From Candidatus Desulfofervidaceae bacterium (GTDB lineage Bacteria > Desulfobacterota > Desulfofervidia > Desulfofervidales > Desulfofervidaceae), in NCBI GenBank assembly GCA_021160485.1, contig JAGHCL010000088.1, positions 1 to 10,200 of the forward strand: DNA of 10,200 bases, read 5' to 3'. A program made the translations under genes and the position numbers. The notes beneath the pieces were generated by a model. The model did no database searches, was not told the origin of the DNA, and was given only the letters and a program-made list of their open reading frames with translations. This document shows, in pieces, positions 1 to 6,827 of the stretch; positions within the stretch are counted from its first letter, which is position 1; each line of letters starts with the position of its first letter.

Positions 1-212
1 AACTTGAGGTCTTCTGCTAAAATACCTGTGCCATCATCTTCTACCTTAATTAACTGCTTACCGCCTTTTTCTATTTCAATTTTAATCCGTTTTGCCTGGG
101 CATCTAGGGCATTTTCTAGCAACTCCTTTACTGCCGCGGCCGGGCGTTCTACTACTTCACCAGCGGCAATTAAATTGGATAAATTTTGAGGTAAAATCTT
201 TATTTTACCCAT
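1..212 (-). CDS. mutL: DNA mismatch repair protein MutL, N-terminal part (cut by window edge)
   Basis: MutL links MutS mismatch recognition to downstream strand removal and is a GHKL-family ATPase. The minus strand from the ATG at 212 gives 70 residues before the window ends. Visible family marks are the [13 protein letters not shown] segment (residues 14-26), the ATP-site motif [10 protein letters not shown] (29-38, with the expected catalytic Glu30 and Asn34), and the second motif EDDGTGI (58-64), where the more common DNG is DDG. The start is fixed by homology of the first residues ([19 protein letters not shown]) and by its 8-base overlap with the plsY stop (ATGGGTAA), which suggests translational coupling. 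About 300 or more C-terminal residues lie outside the window, so the endonuclease/dimerisation domain cannot be judged. Confidence 0.93.
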   Translation of the reverse strand, partial: MGKIKILPQNLSNLIAAGEVVERPAAAVKELLENALDAQAKRIKIEIEKGGKQLIKVEDDGTGILAEDLK

Positions 213-810
213 TGCTCTTTATGTGAAGTTCTGTGCCTGTAAGCAGGCGGTGAATATTGGCCTTGTGCCGGTAGAAAATAAAGGCAGCCACAATGGCGGC
301 AAGGATGATATATACTTTTTGGTTTGAAAAAAGAGCAATCAGTAGGGGCATAGCAGCGGCAGCGGAAAGAGAGGCCAAAGAGACATAGCGCCATCGCCAG
401 AGAACAGCCAGAAAAACAATTGTATCTGCCAACACGGCCAAAGGACAAAGAATCAAGAATACGCCTGTGGCCGTTGCCACCCCTTTGCCACCTTTAAACT
501 TTAAATAAATTGGAAACAAATGTCCTAAAAAGGCCGCTAGTCCTGCCAGGGAGATAACCACCTGTTTTTGCCAGGTGTCTGTGCCTAAAATCAGACTGAA
601 AGTTAATACTGGTAATACCCCCTTTAAAACATCTCCGGCCAAGGTAATTAAACCTGCCTTTTTGCCCACCACCCTGGCTACATTTGTTGCCCCGATGTTT
701 CCACTTCCTTCCTTTCTGATATCAGGATGACCGTATTTTTTGGCAATGATTAACCCTACAGGGAGAGAAACCAGAAGATAACTCAATATCAAACCGACAA
801 AAACACCCAT
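205..810 (-). CDS. plsY: Acyl-phosphate:glycerol-3-phosphate acyltransferase PlsY
   Basis: PlsY is an integral inner-membrane enzyme that moves an acyl group from acyl-phosphate (made by PlsX) to glycerol-3-phosphate, the first step of phosphatidic acid synthesis. The 201-residue product has the normal length and hydrophobic multi-pass character. All three family motifs are present: GSGNIGATN (35-43), [11 protein letters not shown] (104-114, phosphate-binding glycine-rich loop) and a C-terminal HRLLTGTE segment (187-194). The conserved GHLFP stretch sits at 96-100. The ATG at 810 is preceded by a modest GGGG-type ribosome site (minus strand GGGGAAAAAAG). The gene is first in a two-gene unit with mutL, whose start overlaps its stop by 8 bases. 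A promoter candidate lies at 840-868. Confidence 0.95.
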   Translation of the reverse strand: MGVFVGLILSYLLVSLPVGLIIAKKYGHPDIRKEGSGNIGATNVARVVGKKAGLITLAGDVLKGVLPVLTFSLILGTDTWQKQVVISLAGLAAFLGHLFPIYLKFKGGKGVATATGVFLILCPLAVLADTIVFLAVLWRWRYVSLASLSAAAAMPLLIALFSNQKVYIILAAIVAAFIFYRHKANIHRLLTGTELHIKSNG

Positions 811-839
811 CTTTTTTCCCCGAAATTCAAATTTATCCT

Positions 840-868
840 ATCTTAATTTAAGACAGATAAAAATGCAA
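840..868 (-). promoter_or_regulatory. Sigma-70-type promoter candidate for plsY-mutL
   Basis: On the minus strand TTGCAT (863-868) and TAAGAT (840-845) are separated by 17 bases. This is the right spacing for a -35/-10 pair, about 30 bases upstream of the plsY ATG. The match to consensus is moderate. A perfect inverted repeat, TCTTAA-T-TTAAGA (841-853), overlaps the -10 element and could be a repressor site or chance in AT-rich DNA. Confidence 0.4.
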
Positions 869-895
869 TTCTCAACTTCTGTTTTGCAAGTGCCT

Positions 896-1120
896 TTACA
901 CCAATCTTAACTTTTGTTCCTTCCCTACCATTGTTCTAAGATCATTTTTGAAAATTTTAATAAGTTGCTGTTTTATATTTGGAATTGTAAATGCCTCATT
1001 TTTCGTTTGAAAAGGGAAAAAGTAGATAAGCGTAACCTGGTTATTGCCTACTTCAAAACCACCCTCATTAAGGGCTGAATAGGTAAATATCGGTTGGAAA
1101 GAGATCCGACTCTTCTTGCT
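896..1120 (-). pseudogene. Possible decayed coding fragment of unknown family
   Basis: Within the gene-free stretch 811-1281 the minus strand holds an open frame of 74 codons. It ends in TAA at 896-898 and is closed on its 5' side by a TAA at 1121-1123. It contains no usable start codon near the beginning. The translation looks protein-like rather than random: pieces such as SALNEGGFEVGNNQVTLIYF and a C-terminal NIKQQLIKIFKNDLRTMVGK with a charged helix pattern. A different minus-strand frame is open just upstream (about 1068-1160), as expected for a frameshifted relic. I do not recognise the family. Alternatively this is a chance open frame in AT-rich DNA. The rest of the 811-1281 gap shows only the two divergent promoters. 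Confidence 0.3.
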
Positions 1121-1244
1121 TTAAACTCACTACAGACAAACATCCAAACTTCAATCTTTTATAACTTTGGGCTACGGATGGTCAAAATTGCATATGCCTC
1201 AAAGGCTGATTTTTAGTATTTAGCTTAAATCAGAAATTTGCTCC

Positions 1245-1272
1245 TTGCCTTTTCTCCAGAAATGCTTATAAT
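1245..1272 (+). promoter_or_regulatory. Promoter of ssrA (tmRNA)
   Basis: TTGCCT (1245-1250) and a perfect TATAAT (1267-1272) are 16 bases apart. The expected start point falls around 1279-1282, right at the mature 5' end of the tmRNA, so little or no 5' trimming would be needed. Confidence 0.75.
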
Positions 1273-1281
1273 AGAGCCTGA

Positions 1282-1641
1282 GGGGGCGATGTGGCTTCGA
1301 CGGGGATATGGTAGGTTTAAGCTGCATGCCGGGGTCCTATCACCTCGTGAAAAATGATAGGGTAAAACACAAATGCCAACGATTACGAATACGCTCTGGC
1401 TGCTTAATTAACGCAGTCAGCGTCTGTCTGGCTCAGCCTGCGGAGCTAGAGCAGACGTCGGTAAAGCAGGCTAGCTGTTGGCTGTAGCCTATGGCAGCCA
1501 ATAGCGAAATTTGACATAGGCTAGCTTCTGGACTTCTTGTTCGGGGGAAAGCCAGAAGCGAATATGAAAACCCGGACTAAGCATGTAGAGGCTTAAACCG
1601 AATGTCTCCGGACGCGGGTTCGATTCCCGCCGCCTCCACCA
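1282..1641 (+). ncRNA. ssrA: Transfer-messenger RNA (tmRNA), one-piece form
   Basis: tmRNA with SmpB rescues stalled ribosomes and tags the unfinished protein for proteolysis. The acceptor stem pairs GGGGGCG (1282-1288) with CGCCTCC (1631-1637) and includes the G3-U70 wobble that alanyl-tRNA synthetase reads. The CCA end (1639-1641) is encoded. The T arm is GCGGG-TTCGATT-CCCGC (1614-1630). The 5' part has the standard GCGATGTGGCTTCGACGGG start. The tag frame (1375-1407) reads GCC AAC GAT TAC GAA TAC GCT CTG GCT GCT TAA, giving ANDYEYALAA after the tRNA-borne Ala. The tag ends in the ALAA degron expected for ClpXP/ClpAP. The long part between tag stop and T arm is rich in inverted repeats, for example CCAGAAG against CTTCTGG, consistent with the pseudoknots. 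Length is 360 nt, normal for one-piece tmRNA. Confidence 0.98.
1375..1407 (+). other. tmRNA proteolysis-tag reading frame
   Basis: This is the resume codon GCC, nine further sense codons and the stop TAA inside tmRNA, encoding ANDYEYALAA; with the charged Ala the tag is AANDYEYALAA. A second in-phase-independent stop-rich stretch (TTAATTAA, 1403-1410) follows immediately. Confidence 0.95.
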
Positions 1642-1676
1642 AATTAGCCATAAAAGTTCCCATAAAGTTTCAAAAA

Positions 1677-1913
1677 ATGGAAGATGAAAGGATTGTTGCT
1701 TCCTTAAGCCATATTTTTTTAAGAAGAATTGAGCAGGAAATAAATAAAATGGACGAAGCCGGTGTGTTAGTTAATGAGGAATTACTTGCTGCCTTTAGGT
1801 CTTTGTTGAAAAAAGAGATGCATAAATATGAACATTTGCCAACTTTTATTATAGATAAGGCCATTGATGTTGCTTTTTGCGAGATTATAAAACAGAGGTC
1901 TGTAAAACACTAA
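1677..1913 (+). CDS. Small protein of unknown function (78 aa)
   Basis: I do not recognise this gene. From the ATG at 1677 it encodes 78 residues beginning MEDERIVASL. The chain is rich in charged, helix-favouring residues (for example RRIEQEINKMDEAG and LLKKEMHKYEH) and has no signal peptide, membrane segment or metal-binding cluster, so a small helical cytoplasmic protein is likely. The frame is open back into the tmRNA, but codons before 1677 overlap the CCA end and are not credible. The ATG has no clear Shine-Dalgarno sequence, only A-rich sequence. A later ATG at 1749 has a weak AGGAA ahead of it. It begins 35 bases after tmRNA with no visible terminator between, and its TAA shares one base with the thioesterase ATG (TAATG), which argues for a real co-translated gene. 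Confidence 0.6.
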   Translation: MEDERIVASLSHIFLRRIEQEINKMDEAGVLVNEELLAAFRSLLKKEMHKYEHLPTFIIDKAIDVAFCEIIKQRSVKH

Positions 1914-2302
1914 TGTCAATGGATAGTTCCTATTGTTTTGTTTGTGGTCCTAAAAACCCTAAAAGTCTAGGCATTAAAGTTTTCTATGAAGGCGATATAG
2001 CTAAAACTCGTTACACCTTTGCCCCTGAATATCAAGGTTGGACAAACATTATCCATGGTGGTCTTATCAGCACCCTTTTAGATGAAATTATGGCCTATGC
2101 TACCGCGCGAGAAAGACCAACTGTAACTACCCACTTGCATGTTACCTTTCGCAATGCCCTTCATCCTGGTGAAGAAGTGATTGTCTCTGGCTGGGTGAAA
2201 AACAAAACAAAAAGGAAGATAGAAGCAGCGGCCGAGATGCGGCGGGTGGCTGATAATAAGGTGATTGCTACAGCCGAGGGCACGTTGTTGTTTGTGAAGT
2301 AG
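1913..2302 (+). CDS. PaaI-type hotdog-fold thioesterase
   Basis: This is a probable acyl-CoA (or acyl-ACP) thioesterase of the 4HBT/PaaI hotdog superfamily; the substrate cannot be told. The 129-residue product opens with CFVCGPKNPKSLGI (8-21), the N-terminal signature of one PaaI-like subgroup. The core hotdog helix follows, NIIHGGLISTLLDEIMAYA (45-63), with the HGG turn at 48-50 and Asp57/Glu58 in the position of the catalytic acid. After it come the VTFRNALHPGEE strand region (77-88) and a normal ending. The ATG at 1913 overlaps the preceding TAA by one base. The frame is also open from a TTG at 1877, but that would intrude far into the upstream gene. A second ATG at 1919 is possible. No partner enzyme nearby reveals the pathway. 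Confidence 0.85.
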   Translation: MSMDSSYCFVCGPKNPKSLGIKVFYEGDIAKTRYTFAPEYQGWTNIIHGGLISTLLDEIMAYATARERPTVTTHLHVTFRNALHPGEEVIVSGWVKNKTKRKIEAAAEMRRVADNKVIATAEGTLLFVK

Positions 2303-2323
2303 AAAAACAGGAAGGAGGAGGAA

Positions 2324-2642
2324 ATGAAGCGGCATTGGTTTGTGTGGGGGGTGTTTGGTTTTTTTATTTTGCTGCCGGTTTTAGCTTTTAGCGCAGAGTT
2401 TCAACCCGTCGGTTTTGAATCCCTTTCTATGGGTGGTGCTGGTGTCGCTTCAGCAAAATGAACTCAGAAATATTGCCGAAAGCGACGAAGGGCTTATTTT
2501 TACGGGAGGCTTAGGTTTTGGTCTAAAATGGTTTCAATTGGATATAGCTGCCCAGGTTTCTACCAAGACAGGACACTTTGATGGTAATGACATCCCCCGT
2601 TACACCAGAATCCAAATTTCTCTAGTTTCCAGGTGGTTTTAA
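2324..2642 (+). pseudogene. Outer-membrane barrel protein (TraF-like/PorV-like), internally deleted and frameshifted
   Basis: An excellent ribosome site (GGAAGGAGGAGG) precedes the ATG at 2324. The first frame encodes 45 residues and stops at 2459-2461. It has a basic N-terminus, a hydrophobic core and an AFSA cleavage region (signal peptide, residues 1-24), then FQPVGFESLSMGGAGVASA. That is the start typical of the TraF-like / UPF0164-PorV-type outer-membrane proteins, where PVG..SMGMGGAGVA.A opens the mature barrel. The +1 frame takes over from about 2441 and runs to TAA at 2640-2642. It encodes an amphipathic strand pattern ending QISLVSRWF, a classic barrel C-terminus with terminal Phe. 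Family members are several hundred residues long, so the middle of the gene is missing and the join is out of frame. The remnant still leads directly into rlmN. Confidence 0.72.
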
Positions 2643-3685
2643 AAAGTTTGGATAGCCGTCTTGATTTAAAAAACTTTGATTTATCTGAGTTAGAAGCATG
2701 GCTGAAGGAGCTGGGAGAACCCGGATACCGGGCACGCCAGCTCTTTCAGGCAATTTATGCTCAAGGGCAGCAGGATATTACCGCCATCTCTACCCTGCCT
2801 AAGTCTTTACGTTACATGCTGACAGAAAATGCCTTCATCAGCAGTTTTAGTCCAGAAGAAGTGCTTAAATCTGCTGATGGGACCGTGAAATTTTTATTCC
2901 GTCTGGATGATAATAAACGAATAGAATCAGTCCTAATTCCTCAGGCAGGTTATTATACGCTTTGTGTTTCTACACAGGTAGGATGTGCTCAGGGATGTCG
3001 TTTCTGTCTGACTGGAAAAATGGGTTTTAAACGCCATCTTGAGACGGCCGAAATCGTTAATCAGATTCTTTATGCCCGGGCGCATCTGCCCCAGCCCTGG
3101 CCTTTGCGTAATATCGTGTTTATGGGTATGGGTGAATCTTTACATAATTTTCAGCATACTCTAAAGGCTATTCAGATCATTCTTCATCCCTTAGGGCTTA
3201 ATTTTTCTCATCGCCGTGTGACTGTTTCTACGGTTGGGCTCGTTCCCCAGATGTTAAAGATGTCTGAAGCGGCCAATATAAGTTGGGCCATTTCTCTGCA
3301 TGCTCCTGATAATCAAACCCGCAATTTTTTGGTGCCTGTGAACAAAAAATATCCTTTAGATGCCCTTTTGGAAGCCATGAAAAGAATGCCTCTTCCTCCT
3401 CGCAAGCGCTTCACTATAGAATATGTGCTTTTAAAAGAGGTTAATAGCACCTTGAAACATGCTCACGCCCTGGCCAAATTGTTAAAAAACCTGCCGGTAA
3501 AAATCAATTTAATCCCTTTTAACCCTCACCCTGGGAGTGAATTTCAAGCTCCATCATGGGAACTGGTATTGCAATTTCAGGAGGTCTTGCAAAAATACGG
3601 ATATACAGTTACTATTCGCCAAAGCAAAGGTGCAGACATTGGTGCTGCTTGTGGCCAATTAGATGGGCAACCCCAAGCTGCTTAA
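2633..3685 (+). CDS. rlmN: Dual-specificity RNA methyltransferase RlmN (radical SAM)
   Basis: RlmN methylates C2 of adenine 2503 in 23S rRNA and adenine 37 of some tRNAs, using radical SAM chemistry. The 350-residue protein has the full set of landmarks. The 4Fe-4S cysteines are CAQGCRFC (Cys118, 122, 125), preceded by Cys111 in LCVSTQVGC. The SAM-contacting GMGES follows at 165-169. The ISLHAPDNQTRNFLVPVNKKY segment and INLIPFNPHPG come next, then Cys340 in DIGAACGQL, the methyl-carrying cysteine equivalent to E. coli Cys355. Cys340 separates it from an ordinary radical-SAM protein. The start is uncertain. GTG at 2633 has no ribosome site, whereas TTG at 2648 has AGGTGG (2631-2636) at 11 bases. 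Either start overlaps or abuts the stop of the barrel remnant, so coupling to that relic is possible. Confidence 0.95.
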   Translation: MVLKSLDSRLDLKNFDLSELEAWLKELGEPGYRARQLFQAIYAQGQQDITAISTLPKSLRYMLTENAFISSFSPEEVLKSADGTVKFLFRLDDNKRIESVLIPQAGYYTLCVSTQVGCAQGCRFCLTGKMGFKRHLETAEIVNQILYARAHLPQPWPLRNIVFMGMGESLHNFQHTLKAIQIILHPLGLNFSHRRVTVSTVGLVPQMLKMSEAANISWAISLHAPDNQTRNFLVPVNKKYPLDALLEAMKRMPLPPRKRFTIEYVLLKEVNSTLKHAHALAKLLKNLPVKINLIPFNPHPGSEFQAPSWELVLQFQEVLQKYGYTVTIRQSKGADIGAACGQLDGQPQAA

Positions 3686-3695
3686 GGAGTGAACA

Positions 3696-4073
3696 ATGAT
3701 TAAACTTAATTTCAGTAAGTTAGATGGACTTGTCCCGGCTATTGTCCAGGATTACCAAACAGGTGAGGTTTTAATGCTGGCCTTCATGAACGAAAAGGCC
3801 TGGCAAAAGACCCTAGAGACAGGACTGGCCCATTATTACAGCCGCACCAGACAGACCTTATGGCAAAAAGGCAGTTCTTCTGGACATGTGCAGCGGGTGA
3901 AAGAAATCTATGTGGATTGTGATAATGATACTGTTTTGCTTAAGGTAGGGCAGGTGGGAAGAGCGGCATGCCATACAGGCTATCGAAGTTGTTTTTATAG
4001 AAGGGTAGAAGGTGAGACATTGGTAGTTGTAGGTGAGAAAGTCTTTGATCCAGAGGAGGTTTATGGAAAATGA
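3696..4073 (+). CDS. hisI: Phosphoribosyl-AMP cyclohydrolase HisI
   Basis: HisI catalyses the third step of histidine synthesis, opening the adenine ring of phosphoribosyl-AMP, and acts in the cytoplasm with zinc and magnesium. The 125-residue product is the stand-alone form, without the HisE pyrophosphohydrolase domain. Motifs are [14 protein letters not shown] (23-36), [16 protein letters not shown] (49-64), the metal-site DCDND (74-78) and [10 protein letters not shown] (91-100). These supply the zinc ligands Cys75, Cys92 and Cys99 and the magnesium aspartates 74, 76 and 78. AAGGAG (3684-3689), overlapping the rlmN stop, lies six bases before the ATG. The stop TGA overlaps the hisG ATG by four bases. 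Confidence 0.97.
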   Translation: MIKLNFSKLDGLVPAIVQDYQTGEVLMLAFMNEKAWQKTLETGLAHYYSRTRQTLWQKGSSSGHVQRVKEIYVDCDNDTVLLKVGQVGRAACHTGYRSCFYRRVEGETLVVVGEKVFDPEEVYGK

Positions 4074-4942
4074 ATAAGCTCAAATTGGGAATTCCGAAGG
4101 GTAGTTTGCAGAAAGCAACCCTGGAGTTGTTTGAGCGAGCAGGCTGGAAAATTAAAGTTGGGGAGAGAAGCTATTTCCCGAGTATAAATGACGAAGAGAT
4201 AGAATGTAGCATGTGCCGGGCCCAAGAAATGTCACGCTATGTGGAAAATGGCACTTTAGATGCAGGACTTACAGGGAAAGACTGGATTTTAGAAAATGAT
4301 TCCCAGGTGGTAGTAGTGGCTGATTTGATTTATTCAAAAGCAAGTATCAGGCCTACAAAGTGGGTGCTAGCAGTAGCAGGTGATTCCCCTATTAAGAGTA
4401 TAGAAGACTTAGAAGGGAAGAAAATAGCCACAGAATTGGTTAATTTTACAAAGCGTTATTTTGCTAGTCAGGGAGTAAATGTTGTAGTTGAGTTTTCGTG
4501 GGGAGCAACTGAAGCCAAGGTGGTTTCAGGACTGGCGGATGCGATTGTAGAAGTAACCGAAACAGGTACTACTTTACGAGCGCATGGGTTGAAGATTATT
4601 AAAGAACTCATGATTTCCTATCCGCAATTAATTGCAAATCTTAAAAGCTGGGAAGACCCTTGGAAACGGGAGAAGATAGAACAACTTGCTCTTTTGTTAA
4701 AAGGAGCCCTTCAAGGTTATCACATGGTGGGACTAAAGATGAATGTGCCGCAGCAAAAGTTGGAGGATGTGATAAGGTTATTACCCAGCCTGAACGCTCC
4801 TACCATTTCACCGTTACATAATCAAAAATGGTATGCTATTGAAACAGTAGTTAATGCGAAGGTAGTGCGAGATTTAATTCCGAAACTGATGAAGGCCGGG
4901 GCAGAAGGAATTATTGAATATCCTCTATATAAGGTAATTTAA
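4070..4942 (+). CDS. hisG: ATP phosphoribosyltransferase HisG, long form
   Basis: HisG joins ATP and PRPP in the first, committed step of histidine synthesis and is the point of histidine feedback. At 290 residues this is the long form. It has a two-lobed catalytic part (about 1-210) with GIPKGSLQ (7-14), GLTGKDW (66-72) and the PRPP-binding loop ETGTTLR (164-170). A C-terminal regulatory domain of about 75 residues (from about 217) starts [11 protein letters not shown] and ends [12 protein letters not shown]. The regulatory domain binds histidine and makes the HisZ subunit unnecessary. The start ATG sits inside the hisI stop (ATGA), so the two are translationally coupled. The other his genes are not in the window. 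Confidence 0.97.
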   Translation: MNKLKLGIPKGSLQKATLELFERAGWKIKVGERSYFPSINDEEIECSMCRAQEMSRYVENGTLDAGLTGKDWILENDSQVVVVADLIYSKASIRPTKWVLAVAGDSPIKSIEDLEGKKIATELVNFTKRYFASQGVNVVVEFSWGATEAKVVSGLADAIVEVTETGTTLRAHGLKIIKELMISYPQLIANLKSWEDPWKREKIEQLALLLKGALQGYHMVGLKMNVPQQKLEDVIRLLPSLNAPTISPLHNQKWYAIETVVNAKVVRDLIPKLMKAGAEGIIEYPLYKVI

Positions 4943-5682
4943 TGCGTTGGTTAAGTTATTTATGCTGTATTTTTCTTTTTATAAATTGTGTTAACTGTGC
5001 CTCGTCTATTCCCAAAAAAGAAGAAGCCGACGTTTATTTCCATTTGGGCGATTCTTATTTGCGTGAGGGTAAGTATATTCCTGCTCTACAGGAGTTATTA
5101 AAGGCAGTAAAGTTAGATCCACAAAATCCAGATATTCACTTGGAACTCGGTCTTGCCTATATGGGCCGTGGAAATCTAAGTACGGCTGAAAGTGAGTTTA
5201 AAAAGGCCCTACAATTAAGGCCAAATTATGCGGCCGTTTATAATAATTTAGGCTTACTTTATCTTAGGCAGAAAAAATGGCAACAGGCGGAAAAGAGCTT
5301 TAAAAAAGCATTAGATATCGCCACCTATCCTACACCTGAAGTAGCTTATACTAATTTGGGCTCATGTTATGTTTTACAACATAAATATACCCAAGCAGAA
5401 GGCACTTTTCGCTCAGCTTTAGAGATTAATCCTCGTTATCTACCTGCCTATGTAGGATTGGGTGGATTATGGGAAACGTTAAATCAGCAAGATAAGGCTC
5501 TTAAAGTTTATCAGCAGGGGATTTACTATATCCCAGATGCTGCGACGCTTTACTTCCGGATGGCCATGATTTATCTCAATAAAGGTGAAAGGCCTAAAGC
5601 AAGGGAGTGTTTGGAAAAGACAATCCAATTTGATAATGGAGCCTTACGCCAGCATGCTCAAAAATTATTAGAGACATTTTAA
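4942..5682 (+). CDS. TPR-repeat protein, probable exported lipoprotein (PilF/PilW-like)
   Basis: This is a protein-interaction scaffold, not an enzyme. Of its 246 residues, 1-19 form a hydrophobic export signal with cysteines at 16 and 19. The lipobox is imperfect, with Asn rather than Gly/Ala/Ser at -1 of either cysteine, so lipidation is plausible but unproved. Six consecutive 34-residue tetratricopeptide repeats follow at about 27-60, 61-94, 95-130, 131-164, 165-198 and 199-232. They show the usual A/G-Y pattern and inter-repeat prolines (for example ALQLRPNYAAVYNNLG). Length and architecture resemble PilF/PilW, the lipoprotein that helps assemble the type IV pilus secretin, but no pilus gene is adjacent and many unrelated TPR lipoproteins look alike. 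It overlaps hisG by one base (TAATG) and the next gene by one base, in an amino-acid/GTPase gene train. Confidence 0.85.
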   Translation: MRWLSYLCCIFLFINCVNCASSIPKKEEADVYFHLGDSYLREGKYIPALQELLKAVKLDPQNPDIHLELGLAYMGRGNLSTAESEFKKALQLRPNYAAVYNNLGLLYLRQKKWQQAEKSFKKALDIATYPTPEVAYTNLGSCYVLQHKYTQAEGTFRSALEINPRYLPAYVGLGGLWETLNQQDKALKVYQQGIYYIPDAATLYFRMAMIYLNKGERPKARECLEKTIQFDNGALRQHAQKLLETF

Positions 5683-6827
5683 TGATTGCAAAACGTGCCC
5701 AGGAAATTCCGCCGTTCATTGTTATGGATGTTTTGGAAAGGGCTCAGGCCTTGGAAAGGCAAGGAGAGAGTATCATTCACCTTGAGGTAGGGGAGCCTGA
5801 TTTTGACACTCCTGCCTGCGTCAAAAGGGCAGCCGAAGAGGCTTTAGTAACAGGTAAAACTCATTATACCCATAGTCTGGGCATTCCTGAATTAAGAGAG
5901 GCCATTGCTACGCACTACCAGCAAAGGTATGGGGTAGAAGTTTCACCTGAAAATGTGGTGGTGACAGCAGGTACTTCTCCAGCCATGCTTCTTATTTTTG
6001 CCAGTCTGCTAGAACCAGGAGATGAAATTATTTTGCCTGATCCTCACTATGCCTGTTATCCAAATTTTATTCGCTTTCTGGGAGGGCAACCTATTTTTGT
6101 TCCGGTGAGGGAAGAAAATAATTTTGTCTATGATGTAGATGAAGTAAAAAAGGCCATTTCTCCCCGAACCAAAGGGATTTTGATTAATTCGCCATCCAAT
6201 CCGACCGGGATGTTGACTCCACCTGAAGTCATGAAGGCCTTGACTGAATTCGGTCTACCTATAATTTCTGATGAAATTTATCACCATCTAGTATATGAAG
6301 GAGAAGAACGCTCTATTTTAGAATTCACGAATAATGCCTTTGTTTTAAATGGATTTTCCAAAGCCTACGCCATGACTGGCTGGCGCTTGGGTTATCTCAT
6401 AGCTCCGCCTACATTTATTCGGCCTATTCAGAAAATGCAACAAAACTTCTTCATTTGTGCTCCCTCCTTGGCTCAATATGCAGGGGTTACGGCTTTAAAA
6501 GAAGCCGAACCAGATGTAGCAAAAATGCGCTCAATTTATAATGAAAGGCGGCTTTATCTCTATTCTGCCTTGAAAGAAATGGGTTTTTCTTTAAAAAGAC
6601 CACCTGAAGGAGCCTTTTACTTCTTTATTAATGTTAAACATATCAGCCAGGATAGTTATAGCCTGGCTTTTGACATTTTAGAAAAGGCGAAAGTAGCAGT
6701 GACACCAGGCATTGACTTTGGGAAAGGTGGCGAAGGTTACTTGCGCCTTTCTTATGCCAATTCCCTTGAAAATATTAAAGAAGGCTTAAGGCGGCTAAAA
6801 GAGTATCTGGAGCGGGATGCAGATTAA
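5682..6827 (+). CDS. PLP-dependent aminotransferase, class I/II (aspartate aminotransferase type)
   Basis: This is a fold-type I pyridoxal-phosphate enzyme that swaps amino groups between amino acids and 2-oxo acids. The 381 residues fit the AspC/AspB subgroup Ib. Visible sites are LEVGEPDFDTP (34-44), the phosphate-side TAGTSPA (95-101), SNPTG (172-176), SDEIY (196-200, Asp197 contacting the pyridine nitrogen and Tyr200 the PLP oxygen), and the Schiff-base Lys227 in GFSKAYAMTGWRLG with Arg235. The substrate carboxylate Arg355 is in YLRLSYA. Aspartate or a broad amino acid is the likely donor. A histidinol-phosphate or N-succinyl-DAP role is less likely, but a specific substrate cannot be read from sequence. 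It starts in the stop of the TPR gene and overlaps engB by 11 bases. Confidence 0.9.
   Translation: MIAKRAQEIPPFIVMDVLERAQALERQGESIIHLEVGEPDFDTPACVKRAAEEALVTGKTHYTHSLGIPELREAIATHYQQRYGVEVSPENVVVTAGTSPAMLLIFASLLEPGDEIILPDPHYACYPNFIRFLGGQPIFVPVREENNFVYDVDEVKKAISPRTKGILINSPSNPTGMLTPPEVMKALTEFGLPIISDEIYHHLVYEGEERSILEFTNNAFVLNGFSKAYAMTGWRLGYLIAPPTFIRPIQKMQQNFFICAPSLAQYAGVTALKEAEPDVAKMRSIYNERRLYLYSALKEMGFSLKRPPEGAFYFFINVKHISQDSYSLAFDILEKAKVAVTPGIDFGKGGEGYLRLSYANSLENIKEGLRRLKEYLERDAD

Noticed and set aside
200..448. Minus-strand open frame inside plsY in another frame
   Set aside because: Cys/Arg-rich shadow of plsY; plsY is certain from its three motifs.
1602..1641. 3' end of tmRNA as a separate tRNA or as the N-terminus of the following ORF
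   Set aside because: The T arm and acceptor strand pair with the 5' end at 1282, so they belong to tmRNA; the ORF reading through this part would begin inside a structural RNA.
1670..1864. Minus-strand open frame opposite the 78-residue ORF
   Set aside because: It lies wholly opposite the plus-strand ORF, which has the overlap with the thioesterase start; no ribosome site or family mark supports the minus strand.
3696..4942. Unusual histidine gene split (no hisZ, no hisE beside hisI)
   Set aside because: Long-form HisG does not need HisZ, and stand-alone HisI with HisE encoded elsewhere is common in many bacteria, so this is ordinary.
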